In this document: in pieces, positions 33,967 to 43,610 of the stretch
Layout: each line of letters begins with the position of its first letter
Numbering within the stretch: the stretch's first letter is position 1
Source: CAWGCE01 sp964480915
GTDB lineage: Bacteria; Planctomycetota; Planctomycetia; Pirellulales; Pirellulaceae
Assembly: GCA_964480915.1 (NCBI GenBank)
Contig: CAYZRS010000005.1
Coordinates: 1-64,000 of the forward strand
Direction: 5' to 3'
Length of the DNA stretch: 64,000 nucleotides
Notes under the pieces: generated by a model
What the model saw: only the letters and a program-made list of their open reading frames with translations
Told to the model about the DNA's origin: nothing
Database searches by the model: none
Position numbers and translations under genes: made by a program

Positions 33967-34953
33967 ATGAACCTTCGCCTACCCATTGCCATACTGCTCG
34001 TGGCCGGATGCTTCGTGCTTTCCGTCGACACCTGCAGTGCCCAACGGCATCCATCCAGAATTCGTAAGAACGTCCAAACGCCCCCCACACCGACCAATCC
34101 TCGCGTCGCCTCGAAGATTCGTCTTGTTCAAGCAATGGACGATCTCGACAACGACCTAGGAGATGTCCTCGATTCGGCACGAGACCTCCTCGAAAAACTT
34201 GACGACGATAGCAGCGCAGGCGACCTACAGCTTGACTCTCCCAAGCCGGTCGAAGGTGCCACGGAAGCGCCAAAGCTACCGCGGACACTCGACGAATACC
34301 GCAAACAGCGGCAAAAAGACGCGCTCGATGACCTCAGAGATTCCACCGATGAATCGGACGATCTCGACCTCGACTCGCTCACAGGCGACGATGAGGACGA
34401 TCAGGAGACGGAAGACACCAGCCTCGACAATCGCTATCAAGACGTCGTCCGCCGCCCACCTCCCAGACGCCGCAGCCGGGCGAACATGCCCGCAACGCTC
34501 GGGGCGATCCTGGACGATGATGAAATTGATCCTGCCTGCGAGCAGGAATTTTGCCGCATCATGTGGCAGTGTGCCGGCGGCCGTTGCCTCTCTTGGTGTG
34601 ATCGCATGAAGCGGAATCACGCTCGTGATATGTTGATTAAGAACTCCTGTGCGAACCCGGGCTGTGTTACCGCGCCTTTCCGCGAGCCGTTCGTCTGCCC
34701 CAAGGTTCAGCAATACGCAGGCTACAACCAATGTCCGACGGAGCAGTATTCGGACCCCTGCCCTCCAGCGACCGGAGGCGATCCGATGATGTCGCCAGTT
34801 TACGACGACGGTTACGACCAACAGTACCAACCGACGCTTGACGAGTTTCAAGTGGCGCCGCCGGTGCTGGAGTCAGGCGGAGACGCGTTGCAGCTAACGC
34901 CCGTGCCGGACAATTCGATCAGCCGCAAAGTCCGCGATTCTGACTATCGATAG
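33967..34953 (+). CDS. Secreted acidic protein with CAGGRC-type Cys module
   Basis: From the ATG at 33967 (AGGA upstream) the 328-residue protein has a signal peptide (LRLPIAILLVAGCFVLSVD). A low-complexity region rich in Asp, Ser and Leu follows (about 50-150; LDNDLGDVLDSARDLLEKL, DSLTGDDEDDQ). At about 170-220 lies a module PATLGAILDDDEIDP, EQEFCRIMWQCAGGRCLSWC, DRMKR, which recurs almost unchanged in the next gene. The tail is Pro/Tyr/Gln-rich. Function unknown; the cysteines suggest disulfides in the cell envelope. A TTGCACG/CGTGCAA hairpin lies in the leader (33924-33940), and a strong terminator follows. Confidence 0.8.
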   Translation: MNLRLPIAILLVAGCFVLSVDTCSAQRHPSRIRKNVQTPPTPTNPRVASKIRLVQAMDDLDNDLGDVLDSARDLLEKLDDDSSAGDLQLDSPKPVEGATEAPKLPRTLDEYRKQRQKDALDDLRDSTDESDDLDLDSLTGDDEDDQETEDTSLDNRYQDVVRRPPPRRRSRANMPATLGAILDDDEIDPACEQEFCRIMWQCAGGRCLSWCDRMKRNHARDMLIKNSCANPGCVTAPFREPFVCPKVQQYAGYNQCPTEQYSDPCPPATGGDPMMSPVYDDGYDQQYQPTLDEFQVAPPVLESGGDALQLTPVPDNSISRKVRDSDYR

Positions 34954-34984
34954 AAGCCTGCGGGCTCACCGTCAGATCACAACC

Positions 34985-35019
34985 AAAACCACGCACCGCG
35001 AAACGGTGCGTGGTTTTTT
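34985..35019 (+). terminator. Rho-independent terminator
   Basis: AAAACCACGCACCG (34985-34998) and CGGTGCGTGGTTTT (35004-35017) form a perfect 14-bp stem with a five-base loop, extended into a T-tract. It closes the gene ending at 34953, so the following porin-like gene needs its own promoter. Confidence 0.9.
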
Positions 35020-35214
35020 CGTGCTACCACTGCTCTCAGAACGCTGGCAAACTTTGACGGTTAGTGAGGATTTAATGGCACCGACTTTAACGATTCGGCA
35101 AGCAGTACCGCTAGTAACGCATAGTTTCAACGTACCGATCGCACCAATCCGAACAGTTGAACGGACAATACCGGTCCTCGCGGAAGTACTACGTTTGTTG
35201 GAAAAGGTGCTCGG

Positions 35215-37767
35215 ATGCCATACCGTTTTAACCGTGCTGCAGCCTGCTGTTTGCTGATCTGCCTGACAGCGGCCACAGCCAATGCTCAGGCACCGGACGA
35301 TCGCGACGGAGCAACAGCTCCTCACAGCCTCTTTTCACGGTTGCTCAAGAACGAACTGGTGGACCACCAGTCGCCGGCAACGACAACCGCAAATACCGCG
35401 CACACGATTCCGACCGTGGAAAGTCCCAGCGTAACGATCGCGATTCCGAGCTACGTGGAATCTTCCACGATCCGCCAAACAAGCGGCACCTCGGAGCTCC
35501 AACCGCTCGTAACGCAACTGCCCAAGTTGGATCCTCGACTAAGCCGTTCCCGGCGCCAAGCAAGGTCAACGGAGCTGAAGTTCATTGAACCGCAGGCTGG
35601 ACCGACCACGGCAACCGCCGCAACCGAAGCTCCTACCAGCCAATCTGCGTCCGTCGTTTCCCCTGTGCGTCAAGTTTCGGCGACCGTCGAAATGCCAGCG
35701 GCCACCGCGCAACCATCGCCAGCACCGCAGGCAACGACGGCTCAAACAGGCTACATCGACGAAGCCGATCTCAGCGACCTGGAACAACCACTTTCGATCA
35801 AAGCGATCGATATCCCGCCCGTCCCCAAACCGTTTTATCAGGCGTTGGCTCAAGAAGAGAAAAGCCGCGAGATGATCAACGCGATCGAAGACGCGCTCCG
35901 AGCACCAGCCCAGGAACCGGCCGCCCGTCCAGCCGCACCTGTTCAGCCAACGACGCCTCCACGCGTCGAACCGGAAACCGATCTCGGACCAGCGCTCGAC
36001 AGTCTTGACTTTGACTCTCTAGACGTGACGACCGAGCCCGATCCGCCGATCGAAGACACGATCCAAGAACTTCTGGACCGTCGCCGTAGCGAACCCAAAC
36101 CTCCGACCAAACCAAATACACGTTTACGCTTAGACTTCCCTTCACTCCTCGATGACGGCCTGGACAGTGACGGCGATCTGGAGGATGGCGAAGCCGACTC
36201 TGACAACATGTTCGACGAAGATTCGTCGGACGACGAAGAAGAGGAAGAGTATCCCGAGCCGCCACCTATCCGGAGACCGGCGCCAAGACGAGCCAACTAT
36301 CCTGCGACCTTAGACCAAGTCTTATCGAGCAATGAAGAGACGATCGATCCGATGGTTGAGCAGCAGTTTTGCCAAGATATTTGGGCGTGTGCCGGCGGCC
36401 GTTGCCTTTCATGGTGCGATCGCATGAAGCGAGATTTTTGTCGCGATTACGCCCTGAAATCCAAGGGCTGCGCCAGCAGGAGGCATTGGTTCGGTGACAT
36501 GATTTGTAGTTCCATGAGCGGTTGCGGCGGCTGTCCCAGCGGTCCACTCCTTGGGGGTGGCTGCGGCGTCGGTGGCATGCTGTTTGGCAGTGGCGGCGGC
36601 TGCGGAGTCGCCGGATGCATCGGCGGCTCGATCTGCGGGCAATCCGGCTGCACATCTGGCGGATGCACCGAAACCAGTTGCACCACCGACAGCTGTACCG
36701 CGTCCGGCTGCGGACGCTGTAACAGCAGCCAATTCGATGCATGGCGGCTGTGGCCGAAACTGGTCGGCTGCGACGACCCACAATTCAGCATTGGTGGTTG
36801 GACATCGGCCGGTTATCACAACAATGCAAATGGTCTGTTCAATAACCATCCCGATCGGCTGAATGTTCACCAACAATGGTTCTATGCCCAACGGGAAGCG
36901 AGGCCGTCGAACGGCGCTTGGGATTGGGGTTTTCGAGTTGACGCCATGTACGGTGTCGATGCTGCCGACACCCAAGCGTTCGGCAATAACCCGGGCGTCT
37001 ACGATTTCCAAAACGGCTTCGATCATGGCATTTACGGATGGGCTTTACCGCAGGCCTACGGCGAATTGGCGAGCCAAGATTTGTCGGTGATTTTCGGTCA
37101 CTTCTACACACTCATTGGCTACGAAACCGTCACCGCACCCGACAACTTTTTCTACAGCCACGCGCTGACTTTTTTCAATTCGGAACCGTTCACTCACACG
37201 GGCGTCTTGGCGACGTATAGCGGGTTGGCTCAGTCTGAATTGTATTTTGGTTGGACCTTAGGCTGGGATACCGGATTCGATCAACTGGGCGGCGGAAGCA
37301 GTTTCTTGGGCGGCTTTAGTACACCGCTTGGTGACGCGCTCAACTTCACCTACATGGCGACGGCTGGCGACCTTGGCTGGCGTGGAGACGGCTACTCGCA
37401 TAGCCTCCTGTTCGACTGGCAATTGTCGGACAAATGGAATTACGTCGTCCAAAGCGATTTGCTGCGGACAGCTCGAGGAGAAGACAACGTCGGTGTGAAT
37501 CAGTACCTGTTCTGGAACATCAACAACTGCCTCGCGTTGGGTGGACGGATGGAATGGTGGAAGGGTGACAACGTCACCGGCTTCACGCCTTTCAACGCCA
37601 CACTGCCGGCCACAGGAAGTTTCTCTTATTACCAAACAACGGTGGGTGCCAACATTCGCCCGGGCACGACAAATCTCGTCTTCCGTCCGGAGATGCGATA
37701 CGATTGGTCGCCAGGTGCCAACTACGAAGAAGCAACTTTCGGCATCGATATGGTGCTCACTTACTAA
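35215..37767 (+). CDS. Outer-membrane beta-barrel protein (BBP2-like) with acidic N-region and Cys/Gly-rich linker
   Basis: The 850-residue protein has a signal peptide (ACCLLICLTAATANAQA), then about 320 residues of Pro/Ala/Thr-rich and acidic low-complexity sequence. Residues about 360-405 repeat the module of the previous gene (YPATLDQVLSSNEETIDP, EQQFCQDIWACAGGRCLSWC). A Cys/Gly-rich stretch follows (about 420-500; GCGGCPSG, GGGCGVGG, SGCTSGGC). From about 505 to the end is a beta-barrel rich in aromatic residues (SIGGWTSAGYHNN, YGELASQDLSVIFGHFYTLIG, VNQYLFWNINNCLALGGRME) that resembles the BBP2/OmpL-like putative porins. It probably makes an outer-membrane pore tethered to the envelope by its N-terminal part. 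AAGGTG precedes the ATG. Confidence 0.88.
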   Translation: MPYRFNRAAACCLLICLTAATANAQAPDDRDGATAPHSLFSRLLKNELVDHQSPATTTANTAHTIPTVESPSVTIAIPSYVESSTIRQTSGTSELQPLVTQLPKLDPRLSRSRRQARSTELKFIEPQAGPTTATAATEAPTSQSASVVSPVRQVSATVEMPAATAQPSPAPQATTAQTGYIDEADLSDLEQPLSIKAIDIPPVPKPFYQALAQEEKSREMINAIEDALRAPAQEPAARPAAPVQPTTPPRVEPETDLGPALDSLDFDSLDVTTEPDPPIEDTIQELLDRRRSEPKPPTKPNTRLRLDFPSLLDDGLDSDGDLEDGEADSDNMFDEDSSDDEEEEEYPEPPPIRRPAPRRANYPATLDQVLSSNEETIDPMVEQQFCQDIWACAGGRCLSWCDRMKRDFCRDYALKSKGCASRRHWFGDMICSSMSGCGGCPSGPLLGGGCGVGGMLFGSGGGCGVAGCIGGSICGQSGCTSGGCTETSCTTDSCTASGCGRCNSSQFDAWRLWPKLVGCDDPQFSIGGWTSAGYHNNANGLFNNHPDRLNVHQQWFYAQREARPSNGAWDWGFRVDAMYGVDAADTQAFGNNPGVYDFQNGFDHGIYGWALPQAYGELASQDLSVIFGHFYTLIGYETVTAPDNFFYSHALTFFNSEPFTHTGVLATYSGLAQSELYFGWTLGWDTGFDQLGGGSSFLGGFSTPLGDALNFTYMATAGDLGWRGDGYSHSLLFDWQLSDKWNYVVQSDLLRTARGEDNVGVNQYLFWNINNCLALGGRMEWWKGDNVTGFTPFNATLPATGSFSYYQTTVGANIRPGTTNLVFRPEMRYDWSPGANYEEATFGIDMVLTY

Positions 37768-37856
37768 GCAATCGCTGCAACACTGCCACCGGCTGCGCTG
37801 CCCTTGCTGAACGGGACAGCACGTTGCCTCCCAGTGTTCACGAGCGAAGAACAATC

Positions 37857-37883
37857 GGCCGCCCACCCAGGCGGCCTTTTTTT
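37857..37883 (+). terminator. Rho-independent terminator
   Basis: GGCCGCC (37857-37863) and GGCGGCC (37870-37876) enclose a six-base loop and are followed by seven Ts, 90 bp after the porin-like gene. Confidence 0.85.
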
Positions 37884-38029
37884 AATTGCCGAACCAGCAA
37901 AAACCGTGCGATTCAGAACTTTTCACTAACAAAACAGCACCAACATGGAGGAAACCGTTTAGAATAGGCCTGGGTCATTGTGCACAAATTCGTGGAAGCT
38001 TGGGCCGTTTTTGTCTTTGCCGTAACCGT

Positions 38030-41000
38030 ATGAAACGACGTTTTCACCTATCGAACGTTCCTCGCTTCCGCGGCGGTCTTCAATTCGAGTCATTGGAGGA
38101 TCGCCACCTCCTCGCTGCCGACGTCTTCTCCAGTCCCGAGGTTGGGATCTCTTTCGTCGACAACCCGGTTTCGACCGAATCGGTTTTCCAGCGGGCGGCG
38201 TCCAGCAGCTTTGTCCCGGGTGAGTTACTCGTTGCCTTGCAGATCGAAACGATCGATCCGACGATCCACACGGTTCTGCAACAACCGTGGCAGGCGTACC
38301 TCGGAAACGATGGCGTTTCGATTGCCAAAACACTCATTGACCTTCCCGGTCCCCATGGTTCTTACCAACTGGTGCAAGCCAACTTGCCCAAGGAGTCGGA
38401 CCCACTCGCGGCGGTCAAGGCACTCACAGCCTCGCATCAGGTTCTTTGGAGCCAGCCGAATTTCATTTACGAAGGCGAAGACCCCCGCGAGTTTACTCCC
38501 AATGATCCCCTGTTCGCCAATCAATATCACCATGGGTTGATCGGCAGCGAAATCGCCTGGGACGTAACGCTTGGCGCTTCCGACATCGTGATCGGGATCA
38601 CCGATGACGGAGTCGACATCCAACACGACGATTTGTCGGCCGCGATTTGGACGAATCCAGGTGAAATTGCTGGCGACGGAATCGACAACGACGGCAACGG
38701 CTATATCGACGACGTTCACGGCTACAATTTTTTAGACGGCAATAACGACGTCGATGCCGACCCGGGCGACATTCACGGCACGCACATCGCCGGCATTGCC
38801 GCTGCCGTGGCAAACAACGGGACCGGCACCGCGGGCGTCGCCGGCGGCGCAACCATCATGCCACTGAAATGGTTCGATGGCGGCATTTGGACGGCGGCAA
38901 TGATTGCCGAGACGTTCACCTACGCCGCCGACAACGGCGTCGATATTATTAGCACGAGCTACAACATGGATTTTTGGGCGGACGATCCCATTGTCCAATC
39001 AGCCTTTGAATATCTTTACGACGCGGGCGTCCTGCACTTCAATTCAGCCGGCAACGGCAACGACCTCAACCCGCCGCGCCAGGTGTTTGAGGAATCGCTA
39101 CTCGTCGCGAATACGGACGTCAATGATATTCGCAGCCCCAGCAGCAACTACGGCAGCGGCATCGACCTTGCGGCGCCTGGCGTCAGCATTTTTTCGACCG
39201 TTCCAGGCAATGGCTACGGATTTCGATCGGGAACCAGCATGGCCGCACCCAATGCGGCGGCTACGGCGGCACTCATCTGGTCTGCAAATCCCGATTGGAC
39301 ACGAGAACAAGTCGTCGCCCAGTTACTCAGCACGACCGACAACGTCGATGCGGAAAACCCGAGCTTCACAGACCTCCTGGGGAAAGGGCGGATCAATTCC
39401 GGTCGGAGCCTGACGGAATCACTCGCAGCCCCACAAGTCGCCTCCGTCACGAACCTGCCCTCGAGCGGTTCAGCCAAGGGCAGTGAAGCGATTCAAAAAT
39501 TCCATATCAAGTTCAACCAGTTCATGGATGGCAACACGGTCATCGATCCGGCCGCCTATCGACTTCTGGAGGCAGGCGCGGATGAACTGTTTGGTACCGC
39601 CGACGATCAAGTCCATCCGCTGAGCATTTCAAATGATTACCTGGTCGGCACCAACGGTATCGACGTCGAAGTGACAAATGGTTCGTTGGGTATCGGGAGC
39701 TATCGATTTTCCATCGACGGCAGTCTTGTCATGAATCCGTTTGGCGACACACTCGACGGAAACGCCGATGGCGTGGGCGGTGACAATTTTGAGGTCGATT
39801 TTGCGATCGAAATCGAGGCCTTCCAGAACCTGGGTGTGGTCGCCGGTCTGCACTCGGCCAGCGAGGGCAACGTAGAAACTATCGTCGATAGCGGCAGCCA
39901 CAAGTTCTTTGTCGCAGAGAACGAATCCGTTTCGGTCATCGCGACGCCCAGCAATCCTCAAGCGGTGTTCACGGCCGAACTGGAAGGGATCAGCGCGGCG
40001 GTGACAGCCGATGCGCCAGGTGAGCCGGTACTCATTCCGTTGACATCGGTGAGCAGCAGTGGCATCGTCGACCTCGACATCACCAGCACCGTGCAAAGCG
40101 AATACACTTTTGACATCTACAGGAATGTGAATGTCCTTGATCTCGTCGACCCTTCAGCCTCCCCAATCGACATTTCAGATTCAGCCATGCCGATCGGTTT
40201 GGGAAATGCAACTCGTTTCGCGGCCACTGGAATAACGAACCCGACAGAGCCGGACGTATATCAGTTGCCGTTGACAGAAGGCGCATCGGTCGACATCCAG
40301 CTGGAGGGGATCGACGCATCGATCAGTTCCGCGACCGTCGAACTGTTCGATCCGACCGGCATGTTGGTTGCCACCGCAGTGCCGACAGCTTCGATCCCGA
40401 ACGGTCAGAATCCAGAACAGGTCATCTCGGGCCTGATCGCCACGAGTCCTGGCACTCATACGATTCGTGTTCAACTGCCTCAGGTAGTGCAATATTCGCT
40501 CGTGGTTACAGAAGACGCCATCTATGACCTGGAGCCCAACGATTCGATCACCACAGCGCGGCCTGTGGATGGCGTCAGCAGTGCCCTGGGCTATCTCGAA
40601 CTGCACTCGATGACGCACGACCAGTACAACGACCCGGCCGCATTCGTCGACATTTCGACGACTGGCACAGCCTTATCCATTGCCGACGAAGGGATCACGA
40701 CGATCTCGACGACGGTTGGTAATATCCTGCTTCCGACTGGCACTGTTAGCGTCGGCAACAATGGCGGCCTGATCGCCGGCCAGGACATCTCACTCGGGCG
40801 GATTAACACAAACTTGCCTGCCCCCGATTGGAACGAAGCCTTGCTGCCGTTTTGGGACGATCTGAGTGCCACAACTGGCGACGTCTACTGGGAAGAGACA
40901 GTGGTCGGCGGCATCGATACGCTCATCGTCCAGTGGCAAGAACGGCCTCACTTTAGTAGCGGTGGTGACGTCACCTTCCAAGTGCAGCTCTTCGACTCGG

Positions 41001-42031
41001 GACCGGTCGCAGCACGATTTGCCTACCAAGACGTCCTCTTCGGCAACAGCAACGACTTCGGCTCCGGCGCCACGATCGGAGTCCAGCTCTCTCCGACCAA
41101 CGCGCATGAGATTTCGTTCAACACCGCCACGTTAGCAGATGGCGATGTCATCGATATTCAAATCATCGAGGACGATTACTATTCGTTCACGTTAGCGGCC
41201 GACGAAGAGGCGCTGTTTCAAACCTCGACGCCATTCGACGCGTCCCTAAATCAGCTCGATCCGCGGCTCACCATTGTGGATGGGAATGGCGATGTGCTCA
41301 CCAGCGACACCAACTCGTCTGCCGACGGGAAGAACAGCACCCTCTCCTTCCGACCAACAACGCCAGGCACCTATTACGTCGCGGTCGGGCTGGAAAATGG
41401 CTTCGGCACTTACGTGCTCGACTTTGAAACGGAAATCGTGATCGATGGCGATTTCAACAATGATGGTCTGTTCGACTGTTTCGACCTGAATGCGTTAGGT
41501 GCTGAGGTCGCCAACGCCAGCAACGATCTCGCTTTTGATTTAACCGGCGATGGAGTGGTAGACCTGCTGGATCGTGATACCTGGCTGGCGGACGCGGCAC
41601 CACACCACGGTTTGGCATTCGCTTTTCTTGAAGGCGATATCAATCTGGATGGAACCGTCGACGGAGGCGATTTCCTTGTCTGGAATGCGAACAAATTCAC
41701 GCAAACGTCAGCTTACTGCGCTGGCGACATCGACATGAACGGCATGATCGACGGCGGCGATTTCTTACTCTGGAACGCGACGAAATTTACAAGCAGCGCC
41801 GTTCCAGTCGCCGCGGCCGTCCTACCGGCCAACAACCAATCGGCTGCCGCGGACCACATTTCGATTTCCGATGCCGTGACTGCTCCGCCGCCGACTCCAG
41901 AGCGACTTCCAACGTCGCAGTCGACAACCGTCGATAGTGCCTTTGCAAGTTACGATTCGACTCGCAGCAAACAGGATGTGTCAGAGGAAGAGACACCCCA
42001 TTCGCTGGCCACGCATTGGAACTGGCTCTAG
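38030..42031 (+). CDS. Secreted subtilisin-like serine protease (S8) with four EF-hand module
   Basis: From the ATG at 38030 the protein is 1,333 residues and has FESLEDRHLLAAD, the planctomycete export motif. The subtilase domain (about 170-470) has its triad: Asp in GITDDGVDIQHDDL (near 190), His in HGTHIAGIAAA (near 250) and Ser in SGTSMAAPNAAA (near 401), with oxyanion Asn in HFNSAGNGN. Beta-sandwich regions follow (PPC-like, about 620-840 and 1040-1130), then a Ca-binding module of four EF-hand-like loops (GDFNNDGLFDCFDLNAL to GDIDMNGMIDGGDFLLWN, 1140-1265) shared with three PEP-CTERM proteins. It lacks a VPEP tail. It likely degrades extracellular protein. The RBS is weak. Confidence 0.9.
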   Translation: MKRRFHLSNVPRFRGGLQFESLEDRHLLAADVFSSPEVGISFVDNPVSTESVFQRAASSSFVPGELLVALQIETIDPTIHTVLQQPWQAYLGNDGVSIAKTLIDLPGPHGSYQLVQANLPKESDPLAAVKALTASHQVLWSQPNFIYEGEDPREFTPNDPLFANQYHHGLIGSEIAWDVTLGASDIVIGITDDGVDIQHDDLSAAIWTNPGEIAGDGIDNDGNGYIDDVHGYNFLDGNNDVDADPGDIHGTHIAGIAAAVANNGTGTAGVAGGATIMPLKWFDGGIWTAAMIAETFTYAADNGVDIISTSYNMDFWADDPIVQSAFEYLYDAGVLHFNSAGNGNDLNPPRQVFEESLLVANTDVNDIRSPSSNYGSGIDLAAPGVSIFSTVPGNGYGFRSGTSMAAPNAAATAALIWSANPDWTREQVVAQLLSTTDNVDAENPSFTDLLGKGRINSGRSLTESLAAPQVASVTNLPSSGSAKGSEAIQKFHIKFNQFMDGNTVIDPAAYRLLEAGADELFGTADDQVHPLSISNDYLVGTNGIDVEVTNGSLGIGSYRFSIDGSLVMNPFGDTLDGNADGVGGDNFEVDFAIEIEAFQNLGVVAGLHSASEGNVETIVDSGSHKFFVAENESVSVIATPSNPQAVFTAELEGISAAVTADAPGEPVLIPLTSVSSSGIVDLDITSTVQSEYTFDIYRNVNVLDLVDPSASPIDISDSAMPIGLGNATRFAATGITNPTEPDVYQLPLTEGASVDIQLEGIDASISSATVELFDPTGMLVATAVPTASIPNGQNPEQVISGLIATSPGTHTIRVQLPQVVQYSLVVTEDAIYDLEPNDSITTARPVDGVSSALGYLELHSMTHDQYNDPAAFVDISTTGTALSIADEGITTISTTVGNILLPTGTVSVGNNGGLIAGQDISLGRINTNLPAPDWNEALLPFWDDLSATTGDVYWEETVVGGIDTLIVQWQERPHFSSGGDVTFQVQLFDSGPVAARFAYQDVLFGNSNDFGSGATIGVQLSPTNAHEISFNTATLADGDVIDIQIIEDDYYSFTLAADEEALFQTSTPFDASLNQLDPRLTIVDGNGDVLTSDTNSSADGKNSTLSFRPTTPGTYYVAVGLENGFGTYVLDFETEIVIDGDFNNDGLFDCFDLNALGAEVANASNDLAFDLTGDGVVDLLDRDTWLADAAPHHGLAFAFLEGDINLDGTVDGGDFLVWNANKFTQTSAYCAGDIDMNGMIDGGDFLLWNATKFTSSAVPVAAAVLPANNQSAAADHISISDAVTAPPPTPERLPTSQSTTVDSAFASYDSTRSKQDVSEEETPHSLATHWNWL

Positions 42032-42069
42032 ATCGCAGTCCTCGCTCATGCCAGTTGGCGACAGCGCAC

Positions 42070-42101
42070 AAAAAAACCGCCGCCGAAAATCGGCGACGGT
42101 T
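42070..42101 (-). terminator. Terminator downstream of tRNA-Ser (minus strand)
   Basis: AACCGCCGCCGA (42075-42086) and TCGGCGACGGTT (42090-42101) form a 12-bp stem with one mismatch. On the minus strand it is followed by a run of Ts (42076-42070), 18 bases past the tRNA 3' end. Confidence 0.8.
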
Positions 42102-42118
42102 GGCACGCATGCCTTCAG

Positions 42119-42206
42119 CGGAGAGGACAGGATTCGAACCTGCGGTCCATCTATGACGGACTCCGGCTTAGCAAGCCGGCGCTTTCGACCACTCAGCCAC
42201 CTCTCC
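42119..42206 (-). tRNA. tRNA-Ser (GCT)
   Basis: The minus strand folds as a class II tRNA of 88 nt. The acceptor stem GGAGAGG pairs with CCTCTCC and the discriminator is G. The anticodon arm GCCGGCTTGCTAAGCCGG places anticodon GCT at 42172-42170, reading AGC/AGU codons. The long variable arm (AGTCCGTCATAGATGGACC) is typical of serine tRNAs, and the T arm has GGTTCGAATCC. CCA is not encoded. Confidence 0.97.
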
Positions 42207-42296
42207 AGGTAGCTCATCTCAAACGAGCAGCACACATTGTGGAGAAAACCACGCGAGACGGCAATAGGCTCTTGGGGATCAGCCCCAAGAGGCACA

Positions 42297-43514
42297 CTAA
42301 TTGGCCATTTCAGCGTCTGCTTTTTCCGACTCTCGCACAATACGTGATTCATCATTCTTCGGTTTGGTTGCCCGCTGACATGTTCGCAAATTGTCAAATC
42401 CGGCAGATTTTTGCACCTTCGGGCGTTCCGACTCACCTTGATCAGAGACACAGCAGCACTCCACAAGTTCGTTTGCATCGATCAGTGCGAACCCTCGGAC
42501 CGTTCCCAGTAGACTGATCGCGGTCGCGAGACCGTCTGCTTCCATGCATGAGGGGGCAATCGTCGTGACCGAAATGCTGTCGATCAACACGCGACCGTTC
42601 TGCGGGTCGGCGATATGCGAGTAGTCTTGGTCGCCGATGCGAAATCCTCTTGCCGTCGGACCCGACGTGGCCACGCCACAATCGCTCAGTAGCAAGCAAG
42701 CAACTTCACGCCGCTCGTCACCCAGCGGTGCGACCCGAACCGTCCAGCCTTCCTTTTGCGGCGGTGGTGCCCCGATCGCCAAGTCGCCTCCCGCGTCGAC
42801 CAAGCATGCCGTCACACCAGCCGCCTCCATTTGCCGCAGCGCTTCGTCGGCTGCGTATCCTTTCGCCACGGCGCCGAAATCGAACCTTATTCCTTTTCGC
42901 AACAGCCGCACCGTGGTCGACTCATCCTGCTGAGTGCCGTGCTCATTCGGTGAATTCAACTCCACCGCATCGAAGCCGACGAGTTGCGAAGCGGAGGCGA
43001 GTTGTTCATCGGTCGGTAATTCTTTTCTGCGACGCGCTCGCCGCCACAAGCGAGTGATCGGTCCGATCGTCACATCGACGGCACCGTCAGACTGGGCATG
43101 CAGCTGCTTGGCAAAAATCAAGACGCGGTACAGATCACGCGATACGCGCACCGGTTTTTGGTAGGCGTGGGAACCTTCGCTCGTTAAGCGGCAGCATTCG
43201 CTCGACCGCAGATAATCACTGAAGCATCGATTCAACTCGTCGACACGCTGAAAAGCCGATTCGGCCGCTTCGCGAAAGATGACTTCGGAGTCGGCGTAGC
43301 CGCGGATGACAAACCGAGTCCCCATGGATTCGCCGCTCGCTGCAAACAATCCCTGAACCACTGGCTCCGTCGTTTCGCTCCCACTTAAGGTGAGCGAAAT
43401 CGGCCCGAGCATCGTGAATACCGCCACTCCCGCTAACCAGCTCCAGCGGCCCACGCTGACCGGTGAATGGTTTGCGTCTGAAAATCGGTTAGAATCGGTA
43501 GTAGGCGTAAGCAT
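42297..43514 (-). CDS. apbE: FAD:protein FMN transferase (ApbE)
   Basis: ApbE attaches FMN covalently to Thr of target flavoproteins such as RnfG and NqrC/B in the periplasm. The 405-residue protein has one N-terminal hydrophobic segment (WLAGVAVFTMLGPISLTLSG), which fits export, then ESMGTRFVIRGYAD, GAVDVTIGPITRLWRRA, IRFDFGAVAKGYAADEAL, CLVDAGGDLAIG, YSHIADPQNGR and SVTTIAPSCMEADGLATAI, the family's flavin- and metal-binding blocks in order. The last 60 residues are charged and extra to the family. It lies 90 bp from tRNA-Ser. No Rnf or Nqr gene is in the window, so the client is unknown. Confidence 0.93.
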   Translation of the reverse strand: MLTPTTDSNRFSDANHSPVSVGRWSWLAGVAVFTMLGPISLTLSGSETTEPVVQGLFAASGESMGTRFVIRGYADSEVIFREAAESAFQRVDELNRCFSDYLRSSECCRLTSEGSHAYQKPVRVSRDLYRVLIFAKQLHAQSDGAVDVTIGPITRLWRRARRRKELPTDEQLASASQLVGFDAVELNSPNEHGTQQDESTTVRLLRKGIRFDFGAVAKGYAADEALRQMEAAGVTACLVDAGGDLAIGAPPPQKEGWTVRVAPLGDERREVACLLLSDCGVATSGPTARGFRIGDQDYSHIADPQNGRVLIDSISVTTIAPSCMEADGLATAISLLGTVRGFALIDANELVECCCVSDQGESERPKVQKSAGFDNLRTCQRATKPKNDESRIVRESEKADAEMAN

Positions 43515-43610
43515 TCAGTTCCTTGAGGCTAAGTAAACCAGCAATCTCTTCTGGAGTTTAGCTGAATTGGTGGGACAGCTCTTGTTTGGCAATCGTGAAA
43601 TAGGCAATGA

